The position numbers were made by a program, and so were the translations under genes. A DNA stretch of 64,000 nucleotides from Prevotella sp. (GTDB lineage Bacteria > Bacteroidota > Bacteroidia > Bacteroidales > Bacteroidaceae). The notes beneath the pieces are model-generated. The model did not search any database and had not been told where the DNA came from. It worked only from the letters and a program-made list of their open reading frames with translations. This document shows positions 32,062 to 40,050 of this stretch, piece by piece (positions within the stretch are counted from its first letter, which is position 1; every line of letters begins with the position of its first letter). The DNA is taken from contig JAFZSL010000070.1 in assembly GCA_017619375.1 (NCBI GenBank), forward strand, positions 62,001 to 126,000. Direction: 5' to 3'.

Positions 32062-34209
32062 TTATAGGAACTGCATCTTGAGAATGCATGTGGAGCCTTT
32101 CGCTGCCTTCTCACCTGCTGCAAGGCTCTGTTCCACCACTTTTCCGCGGCCTTCCACTCGGGTCTTGTAGCCGTGCCGTTCCAAGAGGTAGATGGCGTCG
32201 CGTGCGCCCATCCCCACCACGTTGGGGACGAGGTCGTTGCCATTGGGCGATTGCTGTTCCAACAAGTATTGGTTGGGGTTCATTCCCACGATTCCCCAGA
32301 ATGGTGAGGAGTTGCCGTTGTTGGCCCATTGGCAGCTGCTCTTGAATCCCAGGTGGGAGAGCACGGTCTGTGCCGAGAAGAGGTTTCCGTTGAGGATGGT
32401 TGGCCTGCGCTCCCCAGTCTCGTCGATGGCGCTGCTGATGTCCATGCTGAGGTTGTGTGCCATGATGCCTTCTGAGATGTCGTGGAACACCTTTCCGCTC
32501 ATCGTGCCTCCCGATGCGGGCAGTCCTGCTTTCTGCAGGCATACGATGCAGCTGTATCGTGGCTTGTCGGCGGGGAAGTATCCTACGAAACTCACAAGGT
32601 AGTGCAGTCCTCCAGCCTTGTATCCGATTTTTTCCTTTGCTATCTGCGCCGTGCCGGTCTTCCCTGCCACGGAGAAGGACTCCGACTTGGCTTTCTTCCC
32701 AGTTCCCTTCTCCACGACCTTGAGCAGCATGTCTTGGATTTTTGCCAGCGTGGATGGCTTGCAGATTTGTTCTCTGAGCACCACGGGAGGCAGTTCGGTG
32801 GCTACGCCGTCCTTGATTTTCATCTTCACGAACCTGGGCTGCATCATCTTTCCGTTGTTGGCGATGGCGTTGTAGAATGTCAACGTGGAGATGGGTGGCA
32901 CCTGTGTCTCATAGCCGATGCTCATCCATGGCAGTGTCGTGCCGCTCCATAGCGAGACGCCCTTGGAGTTTTTCTGGTCAGGGTATCTGATGCGTGGCAC
33001 GGCATATCCCTTGATGGGCAGATTCAGGTCTTCTGCGATGCCCACCCTGTGAAGTCCGTCGACGAATTTCTGAGGTTGGTTATGGTAGTATTTGTCGATG
33101 ACTTTGCTGATGCCGATATTGGAACTTACCTGCAATGCCTTGCTGAGGGATATGGTGCCATAGCCACCCGACGCCCTGTTGTGGTCGTTCATCTCGGCAC
33201 CGTGCATCGTGACTTGTCCATTGCCGGTGGCCACCATGAAGGAGGTGTCCACCACCCCGTCGTCGAGCGCCACCATCACCGATGCCGTCTTGAACACACT
33301 TCCTGGCTCCAGCAGGTCGGCCACGGCATGGTTGCGCCGCTCGAGTAGTTTGCCGTCCAACTTCTCCAGGTTGACGATAGCCTTCACGTCGCCTGTCGCC
33401 ACCTCCATGACGATGGCCACTCCCACGTTGGCGTTGATTTCACGCATCTCGTCGGCCAATGCTTTTTCCGCTATGTCCTGCATCTGCACATTGATGGTCG
33501 TGACGATGTCCTCTCCGTCCACCGGTTCCACGTCCACGGACTTGAGCACTTGGTTCCTCACCCGTTGGTCGTGGAAGACTCCGGGCGTGCCTCTCAATAT
33601 GCTGTCAAATGATTGCTCCAACCCGAAACGGGGTTTGTCCATCTCTCCATACATGTCGCCCACGGTGCGGTAGGCGAGTGTGCCGAAAGGACGCCGACGG
33701 GCGTTGTTCTCGTTGAAATGGAAACCTCCTACGTACTTGTGCAAGTTGAAGACGGGAAGGCTCTGCACCTTCTTCAACGTGTTGTAGTTGACTCGATATG
33801 GCCATACAGGCCAGTTCTGGCTTAGTTTGGCACGACCCTCTTCCAGATTTTTCTTGAAATCCTCCGCCGACTTTTCCGGGAAAATATCGTGCAGTCCCAT
33901 GCAGATGCTGTCGACTTTCGCCTGCCAGAGGCTGTCGCTATTCAGTTTGCATACCTTGAAATCCATGAACATCTTGTATTCAGGGAGCGAACTGGCCATC
34001 AATTCACCTTGGTCGCTGAAGATGTTGCCACGGTTGGCGTTTTCTTGGTATGTTTCGTGTTTCTTTTGGTTGGCCACTTCCATCCAGTATTCTCGCTTGA
34101 CGGTCATGGTGTATATGGATTTGATCACCACGGCCACCCCCATGATGGTCATCAGGATGGCTATCAAGGTGTATCGCGGCATGATGTCATTGTTGTTGAA
34201 CTTGCTCAT
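32062..34209 (-). CDS. ftsI: Penicillin-binding protein FtsI / PBP3-like transpeptidase with PASTA domain
   Basis: 715 residues. One N-terminal membrane helix (YTLIAILMTIMGVAVVIKSI), a dimerisation domain, and a transpeptidase with EPGSVFKTASVMVAL (active-site SxxK), SSNIGISK (SxN) and AGKTGTAQIA (KTG). The C-terminal part holds a PASTA-like domain with LVPNVVGMGARDAIYLLERH. It crosslinks septal peptidoglycan with FtsW in the periplasm and is a beta-lactam target. A PASTA domain is absent from E. coli FtsI but common in Bacteroidetes and Gram-positives. It starts 8 bases after the ftsL-like gene. Confidence 0.94.
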   Translation of the reverse strand: MSKFNNNDIMPRYTLIAILMTIMGVAVVIKSIYTMTVKREYWMEVANQKKHETYQENANRGNIFSDQGELMASSLPEYKMFMDFKVCKLNSDSLWQAKVDSICMGLHDIFPEKSAEDFKKNLEEGRAKLSQNWPVWPYRVNYNTLKKVQSLPVFNLHKYVGGFHFNENNARRRPFGTLAYRTVGDMYGEMDKPRFGLEQSFDSILRGTPGVFHDQRVRNQVLKSVDVEPVDGEDIVTTINVQMQDIAEKALADEMREINANVGVAIVMEVATGDVKAIVNLEKLDGKLLERRNHAVADLLEPGSVFKTASVMVALDDGVVDTSFMVATGNGQVTMHGAEMNDHNRASGGYGTISLSKALQVSSNIGISKVIDKYYHNQPQKFVDGLHRVGIAEDLNLPIKGYAVPRIRYPDQKNSKGVSLWSGTTLPWMSIGYETQVPPISTLTFYNAIANNGKMMQPRFVKMKIKDGVATELPPVVLREQICKPSTLAKIQDMLLKVVEKGTGKKAKSESFSVAGKTGTAQIAKEKIGYKAGGLHYLVSFVGYFPADKPRYSCIVCLQKAGLPASGGTMSGKVFHDISEGIMAHNLSMDISSAIDETGERRPTILNGNLFSAQTVLSHLGFKSSCQWANNGNSSPFWGIVGMNPNQYLLEQQSPNGNDLVPNVVGMGARDAIYLLERHGYKTRVEGRGKVVEQSLAAGEKAAKGSTCILKMQFL

Positions 34210-34217
34210 GGTTGCTA

Positions 34218-34802
34218 TCAGTTGGGTATGACGATGATGTATGGTGGCTGGTCGGCAGGTTGGATGACGCTGTCGTTGTTGGCACGCAGTATTTGTAGCA
34301 CGTGGCTTTCACGGCAGCGCTCGGTGAGTTCGCTGGAGAGCGACAAGGTCTTGTACCTCGATGCCTCCAACGTCTTGTTGAGTTGGTTGATTTTGATTAG
34401 TTGCTGTTGGCAACTATACCTGTTGGAGATGTACAAGATGGAGAAGAAGGTGATGAGCAGTATGAGCCACACTTGCTTCCTGATGGCTTGCGTGTCGAGG
34501 ATGTCTCCACCAAGGATGGTTCTCAGTGCCATCGATGAAGAGAATGGTTTTTCGTCCTCGCGTGCATTGTCTTCTATCACTTCCTTGAGCGTGGGGCGCG
34601 CCGGCTCAACGTCCTCTTCGGTGTCATCCTCCAAGTCGTCGCCGGCATATGCGCCTTCCTCTGCTTCTTCAATCATGTCCTCCCCGCCGGGATTTTGTGG
34701 CACCATGTCCATTTCTTCTTCCATGGATGCCATTTCCTCGTTGTTGATGTTTCCTTTTTTTCTCATTGGTCCAATCACATTTCTTCGGTTCTTCATCTGC
34801 AA
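34218..34802 (-). CDS. FtsL-like divisome protein with acidic N-terminal tail
   Basis: 194 residues. A long, highly acidic cytoplasmic tail (for example GGEDMIEEAEEGAYAGDD) of about 110 residues, one membrane helix (VWLILLITFFSILYISN) and a short periplasmic coiled coil (LIKINQLNKTLEASRYKTLS). FtsL of E. coli is about 120 residues with a tail of only some 35. Position between rsmH and ftsI identifies it, since FtsL is poorly conserved. It should stabilise the FtsQLB complex and activate FtsWI. The start may instead be the later ATG at 34766 (MRKKGNINNE). Confidence 0.75.
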   Translation of the reverse strand: MQMKNRRNVIGPMRKKGNINNEEMASMEEEMDMVPQNPGGEDMIEEAEEGAYAGDDLEDDTEEDVEPARPTLKEVIEDNAREDEKPFSSSMALRTILGGDILDTQAIRKQVWLILLITFFSILYISNRYSCQQQLIKINQLNKTLEASRYKTLSLSSELTERCRESHVLQILRANNDSVIQPADQPPYIIVIPN

Positions 34803-34865
34803 CGCCTGCAGGTGTTTGCCTGTGCAAGTTTTGAATGGCCCCTTACAGGGGCTGGTATGTCTTTT

Positions 34866-35780
34866 TCATATCTTTTCCGCTATGCGGAGTTTGGCACTCC
34901 TGCTTCGAGGGTTGGCGGCTTGCTCTTCCTCGCCGGGGGTGGTCACTCTGTTGTGTATGGGACGGAGTGGTGATTGCTGCCTTCCGAAGAAGTCTTGCTC
35001 CACTGTCCCGTTGGTGTTGCCTGAACGCATGACGTTTTTCACGATGCGGTCTTCCAGGCTGTGGTAGGTGATGACCGACAACCTCCCTCCGCTGCGAAGC
35101 AGTTGTGTGGCGCTCGCGAGCATCTCGCCGAGTGCATCCATCTCGTGGTTGACTTCTATGCGAAGTGCCTGGAACACCTTCGTCACCTCTTTCTTCTCCC
35201 GTTCGCGAGGGAACAGCCTTGTGAGCGTCTCTGCCAACTGCGAGGTGGTTGTGAAGGGTTGTGCCGTCCTTGCCTTGACGATGGCTGCCGCCACCCGTCG
35301 TGCGTTCCTTACTTCTCCATAGAAGAAAAGGACGTCGGAGAGCCGCTTCTCATCGTATCCGTTCACCACATCGGCAGCGCTGACTCGGGCAAGTTTGTTC
35401 ATCCTCATGTCGAGGGGGCCTTCCTGACGGAAGGAGAACCCACGGCTGCCGTCGTCGAAATGATGGCTCGACACGCCCAGGTCGGCCAGCAGGCCGTCGA
35501 TATGCTCGACACCATAGTAGCGCATCCAGTTGCCCAAGTAGCGGAAATTGCTCTGGACGAAGGTGAAACGCTCGTCGGCAGGAATGTTGGCCTGGGCGTC
35601 GGAGTCCTGGTCGAAGCCGAAAAGGCGTCCTTGGGGCCCAAGGCGCGTGAGGATTTCCCTACTGTGTCCTCCTCCGCCGAAGGTGACATCCACGTATGTT
35701 CCGGCAGGATCTATGTCGAGGCCGTCGATGCTCTCCTGTAGGAGGACAGGGGTGTGGTATGTCGATGCGTTGATGTCCAT
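34866..35780 (-). CDS. rsmH: 16S rRNA (cytosine-1402 N4) methyltransferase
   Basis: 304 residues, formerly MraW. It begins YHTPVLLQESIDGLDIDPAG with the SAM loop VDVTFGGGGHSREIL, then DGLLADLGVSSHHFDDGSRG, PLDMRMN, ADVVNGYDEKRL and ALRIEVNHEMDALGEML, and ends in the SYHSLEDRIVKNVM motif (here TYHSLEDR). It methylates C1402 in the ribosomal P site. The start is 4 bases after the mraZ stop, so the two are translationally linked. Length normal. Confidence 0.95.
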   Translation of the reverse strand: MDINASTYHTPVLLQESIDGLDIDPAGTYVDVTFGGGGHSREILTRLGPQGRLFGFDQDSDAQANIPADERFTFVQSNFRYLGNWMRYYGVEHIDGLLADLGVSSHHFDDGSRGFSFRQEGPLDMRMNKLARVSAADVVNGYDEKRLSDVLFFYGEVRNARRVAAAIVKARTAQPFTTTSQLAETLTRLFPREREKKEVTKVFQALRIEVNHEMDALGEMLASATQLLRSGGRLSVITYHSLEDRIVKNVMRSGNTNGTVEQDFFGRQQSPLRPIHNRVTTPGEEEQAANPRSRSAKLRIAEKI

Positions 35781-35784
35781 GGCG

Positions 35785-36246
35785 TCATTGTTGGCTGGTT
35801 GACGGCTCCTCCATCAGTTTGGCCAAGGAGGCGGTGAACTCTTCGGGACTGATGAATGGTGTTTCCGTGTCTTGGCTGTTCCACACCTCGATGTAGTCGC
35901 CCATGCCGATGAAGCGGATGCCTTGGTCGATGCCTGCTGCCTCTAAGAGGCGGCGTGGGATGAGGATGCGTCCGCTGCTGTCGGGGTAGACAATCTCCAC
36001 GTCGGAGAGGAATTGGCGATAGAGCTGTTGGTGCTGCGGATTCCATCGGTTGATGCGTTGGCGCACGCTGTCCATCTGCTCGTTCCATGCTGATTCAGGG
36101 TAGAGGGTCAGGCAAGGTTGGAAGACATCCTTGCGGAGCACCAACGCCGAACCTTCCTCTCCTTGCAGCACCTTGCGGAATGCTGCAGGGAGGAAAACCC
36201 TGCCTTTTGAGTCGGTCTTGGCCTCTATGTTGCCCAATAATCGCAT
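35785..36246 (-). CDS. mraZ: Transcriptional regulator MraZ
   Basis: 153 residues, two SpoVT/AbrB-like repeats: GNIEAKTDSKGRVFLPAAFR near the start and DSSGRILIPRRLLEAAG in the second half. MraZ forms rings that bind direct TGGGN repeats and control the dcw cluster it heads. Three such repeats, in exact 10-base steps, lie just upstream at 36293-36317 and overlap the likely promoter, so feedback control is strongly suggested. First gene of the cluster. Length normal. Confidence 0.93.
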   Translation of the reverse strand: MRLLGNIEAKTDSKGRVFLPAAFRKVLQGEEGSALVLRKDVFQPCLTLYPESAWNEQMDSVRQRINRWNPQHQQLYRQFLSDVEIVYPDSSGRILIPRRLLEAAGIDQGIRFIGMGDYIEVWNSQDTETPFISPEEFTASLAKLMEEPSTSQQ

Positions 36247-36275
36247 GTTTTGCCCGTTTTATTTGATTTAGGCTA

Positions 36276-36283
36276 CAAAATTA
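36276..36283 (-). promoter_or_regulatory. mraZ: mraZ promoter (-7 box)
   Basis: TAATTTTG on the minus strand, about 30 bases before the mraZ start. No TTTG at -33; that place is taken by the MraZ repeats. Confidence 0.6.
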
Positions 36284-36286
36284 AAC

Positions 36287-36317
36287 ATTTTCCCCCATTT
36301 TCCCCCATTTTCCCCCA
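36287..36317 (-). promoter_or_regulatory. mraZ: MraZ operator, three TGGGG boxes
   Basis: On the minus strand TGGGG occurs three times at exact 10-base steps (5-base box, 5-base spacer GAAAA). This is the spacing described for MraZ-binding repeats. The boxes reach into the -33 region. Confidence 0.8.
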
Positions 36318-36510
36318 CCTTTTTTTTAAAAAAAATGAGGGTGGGTGCATGGCGGGTGTGATGTGCATGCTTGCCGTTTATTTTAGATAGTGTCCTTGGT
36401 GTCATTTTCTGTCTTGGAAAATGAAAAAAATGATAAAAAAAGAATCTCGTCTTTCAAAAAGGTTTCACATTGAACGCTAATAGATGGCATACGTCATTCC
36501 AACATCAATA

Positions 36511-36533
36511 AGGGACGCCATTAGGGCGTCCCT
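36511..36533 (-). terminator. Hairpin after prsW
   Basis: Perfect 9-bp stem, AGGGACGCC against GGCGTCCCT, loop ATTAG, about 76 bases after the prsW stop. No T-run on either side, so its role as terminator is only likely. Confidence 0.4.
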
Positions 36534-36608
36534 GTTGTATGGGAGAGTATGATGCGCACCGTTTTTTGCACAAAAAACCTTTTCACGTGGTTTCCACCAG
36601 CCTATATT

Positions 36609-37319
36609 TCAAGTTGTTGTAACACCGCCTTTGTCCAATTCTATCTGTGATACAATCTTGGCATTCGCTTTTTTATGCATCTTGAAGCAGAAATAGATGC
36701 AGACGATGAAGGCCACTATTCCAACAGTTTCATCCACCTCGCCGCTCATGAGAAGAGCGTCGAAGACACCATGGAAAAATACGGGCACAAATAGTATGCA
36801 TAATGCTGTTTTGAAGGAATGTGTCACGAAATGGTACTTGGAATAATAATATCCCATCAGGATGGCAAAGGCGTAGTGTGCTGGAACAGAGAGCAAGGCG
36901 CGCATGATTCCTACGGTGAGCCAATCCCCATCGCCTGCCACGTACATGTAATTTTCCAAAGCCGCAAATCCCAGGCCCACACATACGGCATATACAATGG
37001 CATCATAGTGTTCGTCAAAATAGGGATTCTTCCTTAAAACCCTCCACAAGGCAAACAGTTTAAGAGACTCTTCCGGTAATGCAGCAACAAAGAAGGCATC
37101 TAATGTCGTGTCGAAGAGATCTGCCGGTTTTGCTCCGTCAAACAAGAATGATTCCACTCCTTCTTCCACGAAACCAGCCAGAATGCATACTGCGATACCC
37201 CAAAGCACGGCTTTTAGCACCTTTGACATGGGTTCACGTTTGGGGTCTTTCAACCAAATGTATAGAAAAAGGATGATGGCTGGAAACAGGGCTAATCCTA
37301 TGACAATCAATTCGCTCAT
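36609..37319 (-). CDS. PrsW-like membrane protease / glutamic-type intramembrane peptidase
   Basis: 236 residues with about seven membrane helices. Two acidic motifs on helix ends fit the PrsW family: FVEEGVESF (E-E-x-x-E) and LPEESLKLFALWR; a histidine-bearing PAHYAFAILMGYYYSKY lies later. B. subtilis PrsW cleaves the anti-sigma factor RsiW; in other bacteria substrates are mostly unknown. No sigma or anti-sigma gene lies nearby. It has a strong promoter 172 bases upstream and so a long leader, in which a short open frame ends 10 bases before the start codon. Confidence 0.75.
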   Translation of the reverse strand: MSELIVIGLALFPAIILFLYIWLKDPKREPMSKVLKAVLWGIAVCILAGFVEEGVESFLFDGAKPADLFDTTLDAFFVAALPEESLKLFALWRVLRKNPYFDEHYDAIVYAVCVGLGFAALENYMYVAGDGDWLTVGIMRALLSVPAHYAFAILMGYYYSKYHFVTHSFKTALCILFVPVFFHGVFDALLMSGEVDETVGIVAFIVCIYFCFKMHKKANAKIVSQIELDKGGVTTT

Positions 37320-37490
37320 TGTTGTAAATTTAATGACCTATTTCGATGCGGCAACTGTGCGCCGCCCGAATACATGCTTTTTTGACTTCAAGTTCTTGCA
37401 CATCTTCCTCCATGAAGACAGGCAGGGCGGGGAGCCTTGGCGTCGCCAATGGACATTGGTGGTATGAACTCTCGTGTCGTTTTTGGCGTG

Positions 37491-37522
37491 CAAAGGTAAC
37501 TCTATCCTTTAACATGTGCAAA
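37491..37522 (-). promoter_or_regulatory. prsW promoter
   Basis: Minus strand TTTG, exactly 20 nt, TACCTTTG. It gives a leader of about 165 bases before the start at 37319. Confidence 0.65.
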
Positions 37523-37603
37523 TGTTTTGTTTTTTTTCTTCGTGCGCAAATGTTAACAACTACATATAAATCCTTAAAAAACCTTTTAAAATATGGATGT
37601 TAT

Positions 37604-37614
37604 TACAAATTGTA
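37604..37614. promoter_or_regulatory. BlaI-type operator dyad
   Basis: TACAAATTGTA is a perfect 11-base dyad with TACA and TGTA ends, the form bound by BlaI/MecI repressors, and lies 30 bases before the blaI start next to a TTACTTTG stretch that may be the -7 region. Confidence 0.5.
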
Positions 37615-37644
37615 GTTACTTTGTGGTATCCAAAACGAACATTT

Positions 37645-38004
37645 ATGAAAAAACTGACAGATAAAGAGTTGCAAATCATGGAAGTGTTGTGGAGCAATGG
37701 TCCGTTATCGACCCGCGACATCATGCTCCATCTTCCTGATACCACAGTACATTTCAACACTATCTCCACCTATGTGCGACGCCTCGAACAGCGTGGCATG
37801 ATAGGGCACGAGGAACTGAGCCCAAGATTCTATATCTATCACGCCGCAGTCACTCGTGAACAATACATCTCTTATGTGAACAAGGAGAGCATCAATCGTT
37901 TTTTCGATGGCTCATACATGGATTTCATCTCCAGGTTGGTGAAGCACAAAGAAGTGAGCATCGACGAACTGAAGGAACTTATCAGGATGGTTGAAGAAGA
38001 ATAA
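37645..38004 (+). CDS. BlaI/MecI/CopY family transcriptional repressor
   Basis: 119 residues from MKKLTDKELQIMEVLWSNGP at 37645; upstream codons overlap the operator. The winged helix-turn-helix shows PLSTRDIMLHL and HFNTISTYVRRLEQRGMI, typical of BlaI. The cleavage region and dimer domain follow. It should bind the dyad at 37604-37614 and repress itself and the BlaR1-like gene that starts 5 bases after its stop. Release would come from the M56 peptidase. No beta-lactamase gene lies here, so the regulated response is unknown. Confidence 0.88.
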   Translation: MKKLTDKELQIMEVLWSNGPLSTRDIMLHLPDTTVHFNTISTYVRRLEQRGMIGHEELSPRFYIYHAAVTREQYISYVNKESINRFFDGSYMDFISRLVKHKEVSIDELKELIRMVEEE

Positions 38005-38009
38005 GTCCC

Positions 38010-39818
38010 ATGGGTGCGTTTGTAGTATATATCCTTGAATGGTCGGCATGTCTGTTGGGCTTTCTGCTCCTATACAAGATGTGCTTCAGCGGCACCACGT
38101 TTCATCGGTTCAACCGTTTCTACTTGCTCGGCACCGTGGTGTTGTCGGCCGTGCTCCCGCTGATACACATTGCTCCGACAGAGCAGATGGAACCGATGGC
38201 TGAAGCATGCAGGGCTGTGGTGACAGTGGATGAAAGCTCTTTGTACAACATAAGCACGACCCAGGCCCAGGATGTAAACATCGGTAGCCTCACCACTTTG
38301 GAAAAAGGGGCGATAGCCCTCTTGGCGATATATTTCCTATATGTTTTGGTTCAACTCACAGGATGGACCAAGTCGATTGTGAAGATGCTACGGTTCATCC
38401 ATGGCAAGCGCCGCCGCAGGATAGGAAGGTGGGTGTGGCTGGTGGAACACGATGCTGACTATGGACCTTTCAGTTGGATGAACTGCATCGTCATGTCGAC
38501 AAACGAACATGGTTTCGGGCGCAAGGCGAGCATGCGTCACGAACTCTCACACATCGTCTTGCTACACCACATCGACCTCGTGTTCTTGATGGCGTGTGTC
38601 ATCGTCAATCCGATTTGCTGGTTGGTCATGAAAGAAATAAAGATAGTGCACGAATATGAAGCCGATAATGAAGTAATCAATCTTTACAGCATTCAAAGCC
38701 GTGACTATCAACGACTATTAATCCTGCGGACAGTGGGAGCGGAGGCCTACGCACTCGCAAGTTCGTTTAACCTGAACATTAAAAAACGAATCATTATGAT
38801 GAAGAAAAAACAATCCCGCTGGTGGCGCATGGTATGGATTGCCGTCACCATCCCGCTTGTCGGTTTCACTCTGATGGCTTTCTCCAAACCCAAGGAAGCA
38901 TTGAGGGAAGTGGTGGACAGCAGCCTCAAAGTCATCGAGCAACCGTTCATCGAGGTGGTGAAACCTGACTTGCCCATAACAGAAAAAACAACTGCAATTG
39001 TCGAAATCACGGATGCAGCGCAGGTTGGTTCCAACCTGCAAATAGCCTCCGACGTAAAACCTGGCGACATCATTACCGGAAATGTGAGCGACACGGAAGG
39101 GCATCCGCTCGAAGGCGCCAACCTCGTCGAGTTGGATGAGTATCAACGCATCGTGGCCCACACCGTTACCGACAACAACGGCAACTTCTCGATGAAAGTC
39201 GTCGACCCCAAGCACAAGATACGTGTTTCTTTCATAGGTCATATGAGCAAGACGCTCGACATCAGCAGCAATAAGATTGACGTGGTGTTGGAGCCGAACA
39301 CAATGATCATGCAGGTGAAGGTTGTTGGCAAATCCGATAGCATGAGGGTATGTAAGTTATGCACCGATAACGACAGTTCGGCAAACAAGGACCAAGACGC
39401 GAACGATTCCATGATTTTCGAAGTGGTCGAACAGGCACCTGTGTTCCCTGGTGGGCAAGGAGCAATCTTCACCTATCTGGGCCAACATCTCAACTATCCG
39501 TCAGTAGCAAGGGAGATGCATGTGGAGGCTGACATCGTGGTGCGGTTCACTGTCGACAAGACCGGACTCGTGCGCTCGCCGCAAGTCATCAACGTCACGT
39601 CGAATTCAACTCATGTCACTGCAGAAACGATGAAGGCAGCCAAGGAGGGTGATGAAAAAGCAGTGGAAGCCACTAAAAACTACTACGATGCAGTAGAGGC
39701 GATGAAAGAAGAAGCCATCCACGTGGTGCGCAACATGCCTCGATGGGAGCCTGGACGGCAGAACGGGAGGCATGTGGATACCTCATTTACATTGCCTATC
39801 AGTTTCAAACTGGACTGA
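38010..39818 (+). CDS. BlaR1-like M56 membrane peptidase with regulatory-like beta domain and TonB C-terminal domain
   Basis: 602 residues. Three to four membrane helices (about 5-25, 38-54, 98-117 and 185-205) surround a cytoplasmic M56 metallopeptidase with HELSH (177-181) and the downstream HEYEAD motif. A further helix near 272-291 leads to a periplasmic part with no penicillin-binding domain. Instead it holds a CarboxypepD_reg-like domain (ITGNVSDTEGHPLEGANLVE, about 352-430) and a TonB C-terminal domain (PVFPGGQGAIFTYL to LPISFKLD, about 468-602). It should sense an envelope signal and cleave the BlaI-like repressor. The TonB part suggests contact with an outer-membrane transporter. The signal is unknown. 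Confidence 0.82.
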   Translation: MGAFVVYILEWSACLLGFLLLYKMCFSGTTFHRFNRFYLLGTVVLSAVLPLIHIAPTEQMEPMAEACRAVVTVDESSLYNISTTQAQDVNIGSLTTLEKGAIALLAIYFLYVLVQLTGWTKSIVKMLRFIHGKRRRRIGRWVWLVEHDADYGPFSWMNCIVMSTNEHGFGRKASMRHELSHIVLLHHIDLVFLMACVIVNPICWLVMKEIKIVHEYEADNEVINLYSIQSRDYQRLLILRTVGAEAYALASSFNLNIKKRIIMMKKKQSRWWRMVWIAVTIPLVGFTLMAFSKPKEALREVVDSSLKVIEQPFIEVVKPDLPITEKTTAIVEITDAAQVGSNLQIASDVKPGDIITGNVSDTEGHPLEGANLVELDEYQRIVAHTVTDNNGNFSMKVVDPKHKIRVSFIGHMSKTLDISSNKIDVVLEPNTMIMQVKVVGKSDSMRVCKLCTDNDSSANKDQDANDSMIFEVVEQAPVFPGGQGAIFTYLGQHLNYPSVAREMHVEADIVVRFTVDKTGLVRSPQVINVTSNSTHVTAETMKAAKEGDEKAVEATKNYYDAVEAMKEEAIHVVRNMPRWEPGRQNGRHVDTSFTLPISFKLD

Positions 39819-39844
39819 TGCAGAAGAAGCAACGAGCGACAAAA

Positions 39845-39888
39845 AGAGGGGTGTGTCAATGATTATAATGACATACCCCTCTGTTTTT
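39845..39888 (+). terminator. Terminator after the BlaR1-like gene
   Basis: 14-bp stem, AGAGGGGTGTGTCA against TGACATACCCCTCT (one G-T pair), 10-base loop, followed by GTTTTT; 26 bases after the stop codon. Confidence 0.75.
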
Positions 39889-39893
39889 GGTCC

Positions 39894-39920
39894 TTAAGGT
39901 CTTTAGGGTCTTTAAGGTCC
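39894..39920. repeat. Three tandem 9-nt units
   Basis: TTAAGGTCT, TTAGGGTCT and TTAAGGTCC follow directly on each other between a terminator and the AraC-gene promoter. Confidence 0.7.
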
Positions 39921-39951
39921 TTGTCAAAATTGTTCGTTTTTTCGGAAAAAC

Positions 39952-39983
39952 CTTGCTGAAATACGTTTTTTTTGCTATTTTTG
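39952..39983 (+). promoter_or_regulatory. Promoter of the AraC-family gene
   Basis: CTTG, exactly 20 nt, TATTTTTG, 67 bases before the start codon at 40051. Confidence 0.55.
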
Positions 39984-40050
39984 CAGAAATTATAGCGTAT
40001 TGTCTGTATGTCATGATGAAAAAGACATGCCAATAGCATAAGAAAGGACC

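Larger units (their letters stand above)
36247..36608. other. Intergenic gap of 362 bases upstream of mraZ
   Basis: Contains the mraZ promoter and operator (36276-36317), a run of nine T followed by nine A at about 36319-36336 that could act as an upstream element, and a hairpin at 36511-36533. I see no gene in it. Confidence 0.6.
37320..37644. other. Intergenic gap between prsW and blaI (325 bases)
   Basis: Holds the prsW promoter (37491-37522), the long prsW leader with a 27-codon frame (37330-37413, minus), and the operator-like dyad before blaI. A+T-rich between 37520 and 37600. No further gene recognised. Confidence 0.55.

Noticed and set aside
33889-35067. A 392-codon plus-strand frame opposite ftsI, ftsL and rsmH
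   Set aside because: Antisense to three conserved dcw genes, Ser-rich shadow composition, no motif or promoter.
37597-37644. Upstream start for the BlaI-like gene
   Set aside because: It would place coding sequence over the operator dyad; the start at 37645 matches the family opening MKKLTDKE.
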